This document shows, one piece after another, positions 32,632 to 35,585 of a stretch of DNA of 35,585 bases. This DNA is from Pelotomaculum_B sp964543575 (lineage in GTDB: Bacteria > Bacillota > Desulfotomaculia > Desulfotomaculales > Pelotomaculaceae), in the NCBI GenBank assembly GCA_964543575.1, contig CAZIYV010000017.1, positions 1-35,585 on the forward strand, read 5' to 3'. The notes beneath the pieces were generated by a model. It searched no databases and was not told the origin of the DNA. It worked only from the letters and a program-made list of their open reading frames with translations. The translations under genes were made by a program, and so were the position numbers. The stretch's first letter is position 1. Each line of letters starts with the position of its first letter.

Positions 32632-33330
32632 TTATGTCTTTGAAAAGCTGTTCTTCAGTTTGAAAAGCTCAACAAATGCCTTCAGGATCACCGACAATTT
32701 AGCGCCGGTCTGTTCACCCGCCGCCCTGGGGTAATGGTTCACGCCTACTTCAGTGATGGTATAACCTTTTGCTTTTGCTTTAGCCAGGATTTCCGTGTCG
32801 ATCAAGGCGCCTTGCGAAGTCAGGCTTATTTCATCAAATATCTTTCGCCTGTAAAGCTTAAATGCCGAATCGACATCGGATATCTTCAGTTTAAAAAGTG
32901 AGTTTACCAGTGCGCCCCACATAAAAGCGTTTATTTTGCGATGAAGGGGATCTCGCCTGCTGATGCGATACCCTGATACTATATCAAATTTTTCAATATG
33001 CGGCAGCAATTTTTTAATCTCTTCTATTTTGAATTGTCCATCACCGTCAGTATAAAAGACAAGCTCTTTCGAAGCACTATTAAACCCGGTTTGCAGCGCG
33101 GCGCCGTAACCTTTATTGGTTTCGTGGTGAATTACCCGTACCGGCGGGTTTTCCGCCGCCAGTTGTTCAGCTATTTCAGCGGTATTGTCCCTGCTGCCGT
33201 CATTGACGATAATTATCTCATAATCGTCCGAAATCTGGCTGGCTACGGTTAATGCCTCTCTGGTAACTCTTTCAACATTATGTTCTTCATTAAAGCACGG
33301 AAAAAAAATTGTAATCGGGTGTTTCTTCAT
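32632..33330 (-). CDS. GT2-family glycosyltransferase, dolichyl/polyprenyl-phosphate mannose synthase-like
   Basis: 232 residues from the ATG at 33330, which has GGAGAG 4-5 bases upstream; the open frame extends 13 codons further without a ribosome site. GT-A fold with ITIFFPCFNEEHNVERV at the N-terminus, IIIVNDGSRDNTAEI, VFYTDGDGQFKIEEI (the DxD-type metal site) and YRISRRDPLHRKINAFMWG. No C-terminal membrane anchor, as GtrA-partnered forms often lack one. First gene of the envelope glycosylation operon. Confidence 0.9.
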   Translation of the reverse strand: MKKHPITIFFPCFNEEHNVERVTREALTVASQISDDYEIIIVNDGSRDNTAEIAEQLAAENPPVRVIHHETNKGYGAALQTGFNSASKELVFYTDGDGQFKIEEIKKLLPHIEKFDIVSGYRISRRDPLHRKINAFMWGALVNSLFKLKISDVDSAFKLYRRKIFDEISLTSQGALIDTEILAKAKAKGYTITEVGVNHYPRAAGEQTGAKLSVILKAFVELFKLKNSFSKT

Positions 33331-33570
33331 TGCTCTCTCCATTTTCGGGTGATTAGTAAAAAAAGGCATATATTATCTTCGACGAAATTGACCAGCATCC
33401 TTCTTACAAGGAAAATCTTAATAATTCTTTTGTTTTTAATTTTCTTTTTTTTATAATTTTTATGCGGGCTTGGACAAATTTAATGAAATAATTTGCTGAA
33501 ATAATTTAAATGGTATAAATATTTCTTTTCTATACATAATAAGTTTATCCTAAAACGGGGAGGTTAATAA

Positions 33571-33798
33571 ATGGAATGGCTGTCTAGACTTGCCCTAGCG
33601 CTGGTGATCATCGGAGCCTTAAACTGGTTGCTTGTAGGCTTGTTCGAGTGGGATCTGGTCACCGCAATCTTCGGCGGAGACATCTTGAGGTCTTCTTCCG
33701 GCATAAGCAGGGTCATTTACACCCTGGTTGGACTTGCGGGCATATATTGTATATCATTTTTCTTTAAGGAAAATGCTGCCCTGAGAAACGAAAAGTAA
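33571..33798 (+). CDS. DUF378 small membrane protein
   Basis: 75 residues with two membrane helices: LALALVIIGALNWLLVGLFE and the segment VIYTLVGLAGIYCISFFF. GALNWLLVGLF followed by D and a VAIFG-like turn is the DUF378 signature. Function unknown in all members. GGGGAGG lies 6 bases before the ATG. The 200 AT-rich bases upstream hold no gene and are shared with the divergent glycosylation operon. Confidence 0.9.
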   Translation: MEWLSRLALALVIIGALNWLLVGLFEWDLVTAIFGGDILRSSSGISRVIYTLVGLAGIYCISFFFKENAALRNEK

Positions 33799-33888
33799 TT
33801 TTAAAAATGTTTGGGGACTAAAGGAGTATATCTTGAACAAGTCAGGGCCATAATAAGAAAAGCACATGTTTTAAAGGAGGGACAATTT

Positions 33889-34029
33889 ATGAGTTCTCGC
33901 AAGAAGCAAAAGCAAACTCCTGATACCGTTACTCCACCTGTGCAGGACGAAAACAGCATCTGCTCGGAAGAGGACATCTCCTGCCCCAAATCTTGTTTAC
34001 CAGAAGATGAAGAGAATGCTTCCTGTTAA
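33889..34029 (+). CDS. 46-residue cysteine-containing hydrophilic protein
   Basis: ATG at 33889 with AAAGGAGG 8 bases upstream; the longer frame from 33811 has no such site. It starts MSSRKKQKQTPDTVTPPVQD and ends with four cysteines in NSICSEEDISCPKSCLPEDE and ENASC. The N-terminus is basic, the C-terminus acidic. No helix, signal or known domain; the cysteine spacing could bind a metal. Its own terminator follows directly. Function unknown. Confidence 0.7.
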   Translation: MSSRKKQKQTPDTVTPPVQDENSICSEEDISCPKSCLPEDEENASC

Positions 34030-34058
34030 AAGAGACCTTAACAAAGGTCTCTTTTTTT
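34029..34058 (+). terminator. rho-independent terminator after the 46-residue gene
   Basis: AAAGAGACCTT pairs with AAGGTCTCTTT around AACA, followed by further T. The stem begins at the stop codon. Confidence 0.92.
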
Positions 34059-34149
34059 AGCCCAAAAAGAATTATACGGGGGTTGCCACCTTGTTGATCT
34101 AATGCTATATTTGGATCAAGTAAGAATTAAATAATGGGGTGATGGGATC

Positions 34150-34413
34150 ATGAACTTCCAAAATAAGGGTAAACACAATGATTACCGGGTGAACATCCTT
34201 AATAACGGCAGAATCATAAGCATTGAAGTGACCTGTTGCGGCAAGCACATCGGTGAGATGCGTTTTATGGACGGTGAGAATAAAAAATGCCCGTTTTGCG
34301 GCACTGTTCATTCGGTTAAAATACAGCACAACCATTTTCATATCCGGCCCACCAGGCCTGAGACAGAGTCCAGTTTGGCCGACAGCGCTGTAATCGAAAA
34401 AAAGGCTCTTTAA
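34150..34413 (+). CDS. 87-residue protein with zinc-ribbon-like cysteines
   Basis: ATG at 34150 with GGGGTGATGGG upstream. The core IEVTCCGKHIGEMRF and KKCPFCGTVHSV gives Cys-Cys and Cys-x2-Cys knuckles about 20 residues apart, as in small zinc ribbons; the C-terminus is polar with a His-rich patch (QHNHFHIRP). No known family recognised. Its TAA overlaps the TAA of the S24 repressor gene on the other strand by two shared bases (34411-34412). Confidence 0.72.
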   Translation: MNFQNKGKHNDYRVNILNNGRIISIEVTCCGKHIGEMRFMDGENKKCPFCGTVHSVKIQHNHFHIRPTRPETESSLADSAVIEKKAL

Positions 34414-35078
34414 AATTCTTTTGGAAAAGGCGCCGGGAATTTAAAAACTCCCGCGTAAACCCCCTGAATAGTAACAGCACTTTCATTTTCAAGGACGATG
34501 TCAGGATAGGCAGGATTTGAAGACCGGAGAATAACTTTGTCTTTTTCCTTTAATAGTATTTTTAATGAGCTTTCTTCTCCATTAATAAGTGCGCAAACGA
34601 TCTGGCCGTTGAAATCAACGTGAGACTGACGGTTGATTAGGACCAGGTCCCCTTCATCTATTCCTTCCCCGACCATGGAATCTCCTTTAACCCGCAGGGC
34701 AAAAGCGACCGCACCGGCCTTCTTGCGGGGCAATGGTAAAAATCCGATTAGACTCTGCCTGGAAAATGACGCTTCGCCAGCTCTTATCGTACCTAGTACA
34801 GGAATTTCTTTCAGATCATCTATGATCTCAGCTTTTTTTATTGGGGGTTGTTTAAGTCCGTTACTTGCTGAAAGATCCAGGTCAGACAAAAAATAAGCCA
34901 CTGGCTTAGCCAATGCCTTGGCCAGACGGTGCAGATCTTCAATACCTATTTTACGCTTTCCCTTCTCATAGTAGTTGATAGCGGTTGCCGTCAGACCAAG
35001 CATAGCGCCCAGGTCATATTGGGAAAGACACCGCTCTGCTCTTGCTTTTTTAATTCTGGCGCCAATTCCGGCATACAT
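34410..35078 (-). CDS. XRE-family repressor with S24 self-cleaving (LexA-like) domain
   Basis: 222 residues from the ATG at 35078 (GGAGG 8 bases upstream; the frame continues 5 codons further). The XRE helix-turn-helix covers residues about 4-60 (RCLSQYDLGAMLGLTATAIN). The S24 domain carries the probable self-cleavage site Ala100-Gly101 (GTIRAGEA), the nucleophile Ser134 in VKGDSMVGEGI and Lys173. It is a phage-CI/HdiR-like stress repressor, distinct from LexA, whose winged helix differs. No phage genes are nearby, so it may be a domesticated regulator. Divergent from the SAM-riboswitch promoter. Confidence 0.9.
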   Translation of the reverse strand: MYAGIGARIKKARAERCLSQYDLGAMLGLTATAINYYEKGKRKIGIEDLHRLAKALAKPVAYFLSDLDLSASNGLKQPPIKKAEIIDDLKEIPVLGTIRAGEASFSRQSLIGFLPLPRKKAGAVAFALRVKGDSMVGEGIDEGDLVLINRQSHVDFNGQIVCALINGEESSLKILLKEKDKVILRSSNPAYPDIVLENESAVTIQGVYAGVFKFPAPFPKEF

Positions 35079-35161
35079 ATCAAGCGCCTCCATTGATTAC
35101 CAGGTTATATTGTCGCAAATCGTTTATTCTACTCATCCCCTTTTGATCCCTTTAAAAGCTC

Positions 35162-35190
35162 TTGACATAGCCAGGGACTATTGGTACACT
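35162..35190 (+). promoter_or_regulatory. sigma-A promoter of the SAM-riboswitch transcript
   Basis: A perfect TTGACA (35162-35167), exactly 17 bases, then TACACT (35185-35190), placed 20 bases before the riboswitch. The S24 repressor gene reads away on the other side. Confidence 0.82.
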
Positions 35191-35210
35191 AGGACACAAT
35201 AAAATAAGTG

Positions 35211-35327
35211 CTCTTATCCGGAGTGGCGGAGGGACTGGCCCTATGAAGCCCGGCAACCGTTGGGAAGCTAGACTTACCCGAAATGGTGCTAATTCCTGCA
35301 GGAGATATTCTTCTGGCAGATAAGGGG
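35211..35327 (+). promoter_or_regulatory. SAM-I (S-box) riboswitch
   Basis: P1 is CTCTTATC (35211-35218) with GATAAGGG (35319-35326). The S-box core is present: GAGTGGCGGAGGGACTGGCC, ATGAAGCCCGGCAACC and GGTGCTAATTCCTGCAG. SAM binding is expected to lower expression of the downstream gene. Confidence 0.95.
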
Positions 35328-35340
35328 AAAAGCTATGATC

Positions 35341-35375
35341 AAAGCTGGCCTCTTCTGTTTGAAGGGGCTTTAAAT
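35341..35375 (+). terminator. riboswitch-controlled attenuator
   Basis: CCTCTTC (35349-35355) pairs with GAAGGGG (35361-35367), extended by AAAG with CTTT, then AAATTT. The P1 strand AAGGGG (35322-35327) can instead pair with CCTCTT (35349-35354), giving an antiterminator when P1 is open. The T run is short. Confidence 0.6.
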
Positions 35376-35421
35376 TTGTCAAGCGCAAGGGCACTATATA
35401 CCAAGGAGGTAAGCTTAAAAA

Positions 35422-35585
35422 ATGGCCATTGAGAAAACTTATGCTGAGATTAATGAAAAAATCAAATCCGGCAAGGCTGTGGTACTGACTGCTGAAGAAG
35501 TAATCGCTCTGGTGGAAGAGAAAGGTATTACTGAGGCCGCCCGCAGTGTTGATGTGGTGACCACCGGAACATTCGGCGCTATGTG
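35422..35585 (+). CDS. DUF39 homocysteine-biosynthesis protein, N-terminal part (cut by window edge)
   Basis: Starts at ATG 35422 with AAGGAGGT 11 bases upstream. The 54 visible codons begin MAIEKTYAEINEKIKSGKAV and go on VLTAEEVIALVEEKGITEAA, then RSVDVVTTGTFGAM. This is the N-terminus of the DUF39 family, whose archaeal member MA1821 takes part in making homocysteine from aspartate semialdehyde and sulfide. Control by a SAM-I riboswitch fits a role in methionine supply. A ferredoxin-type partner (NIL/4Fe-4S protein) would be expected downstream, beyond the window. Confidence 0.85.
   Translation, partial: MAIEKTYAEINEKIKSGKAVVLTAEEVIALVEEKGITEAARSVDVVTTGTFGAM

Overview
The window reads as the chromosome of an anaerobic, Gram-positive (monoderm) Firmicute of the Desulfotomaculum/Pelotomaculum type (Peptococcaceae in the broad sense). 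This is an inference from gene content: selA, a futalosine-route menaquinone operon, a Tad pilus locus without a secretin, a SAM-I riboswitch on a DUF39 homocysteine-synthesis gene, frequent TTG/GTG starts with strong AGGAGG-like ribosome sites, and moderate GC. No phage, transposon or CRISPR array is visible. The one tRNA is tRNA-Pro(GGG).

Layout. 1-376 (-): 5' part of selA. 645-4261 (+): purL, carrying two fused PurS-like domains, overlapping purQ and followed by a clear terminator. 4395-5087 (+): secreted L,D-transpeptidase. 5121-9368 (-): a menaquinone operon in transcription order: degenerate polyprenyl synthase homologue, mqnL-type UbiD decarboxylase, mqnP-type UbiA prenyltransferase, mqnA. 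9551-9931 (-): speD with a structured leader. 10107-11378 (-): FAH-family hydrolase, then a ferredoxin operon with an unlisted 46-residue gene and its own terminator.

11537-23271 (+) is the accessory core: a DegS/DegU-like two-component pair, then two 54-residue Flp pilins too short for ordinary gene callers, a prepilin peptidase, TadE- and TadG-like pseudopilins, CpaB, a receiver-ParA TadZ/CpaE, CpaF/TadA ATPase, TadB, TadC, a DUF192 protein and a membrane receptor resembling a chemotaxis receptor that has lost the conserved signalling tip. A convergent diguanylate cyclase (23268-24926, -) closes the block. Together these look like a Tad pilus with attached phospho-relay and possibly c-di-GMP control.

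25219-27692 (+): a two-gene unit of an unusual protein (degenerate HATPase-like N-terminus plus GNAT-like region) and a HisC-family aminotransferase. 27879-28373 (-): a protein with three exact 20-residue cysteine repeats and an Fn3-like domain. Then tRNA-Pro, a methyltransferase, a 51-residue membrane peptide, a two-TM RCK potassium channel with an altered filter, and a three-gene envelope glycosylation operon (GT2, GtrA, PIG-V-like). 33571-34413 (+): three small proteins (DUF378, Cys-containing, zinc-ribbon-like). 34410-35078 (-): an XRE/S24 self-cleaving repressor. 35162-35585 (+): promoter, SAM riboswitch, attenuator and the start of the DUF39 gene.

The most notable non-coding feature is a dispersed repeat, present twice (8384-8610 and 30941-31078), each time between two minus-strand genes, in the same orientation, and in one copy supplying the stop codon of the upstream gene.
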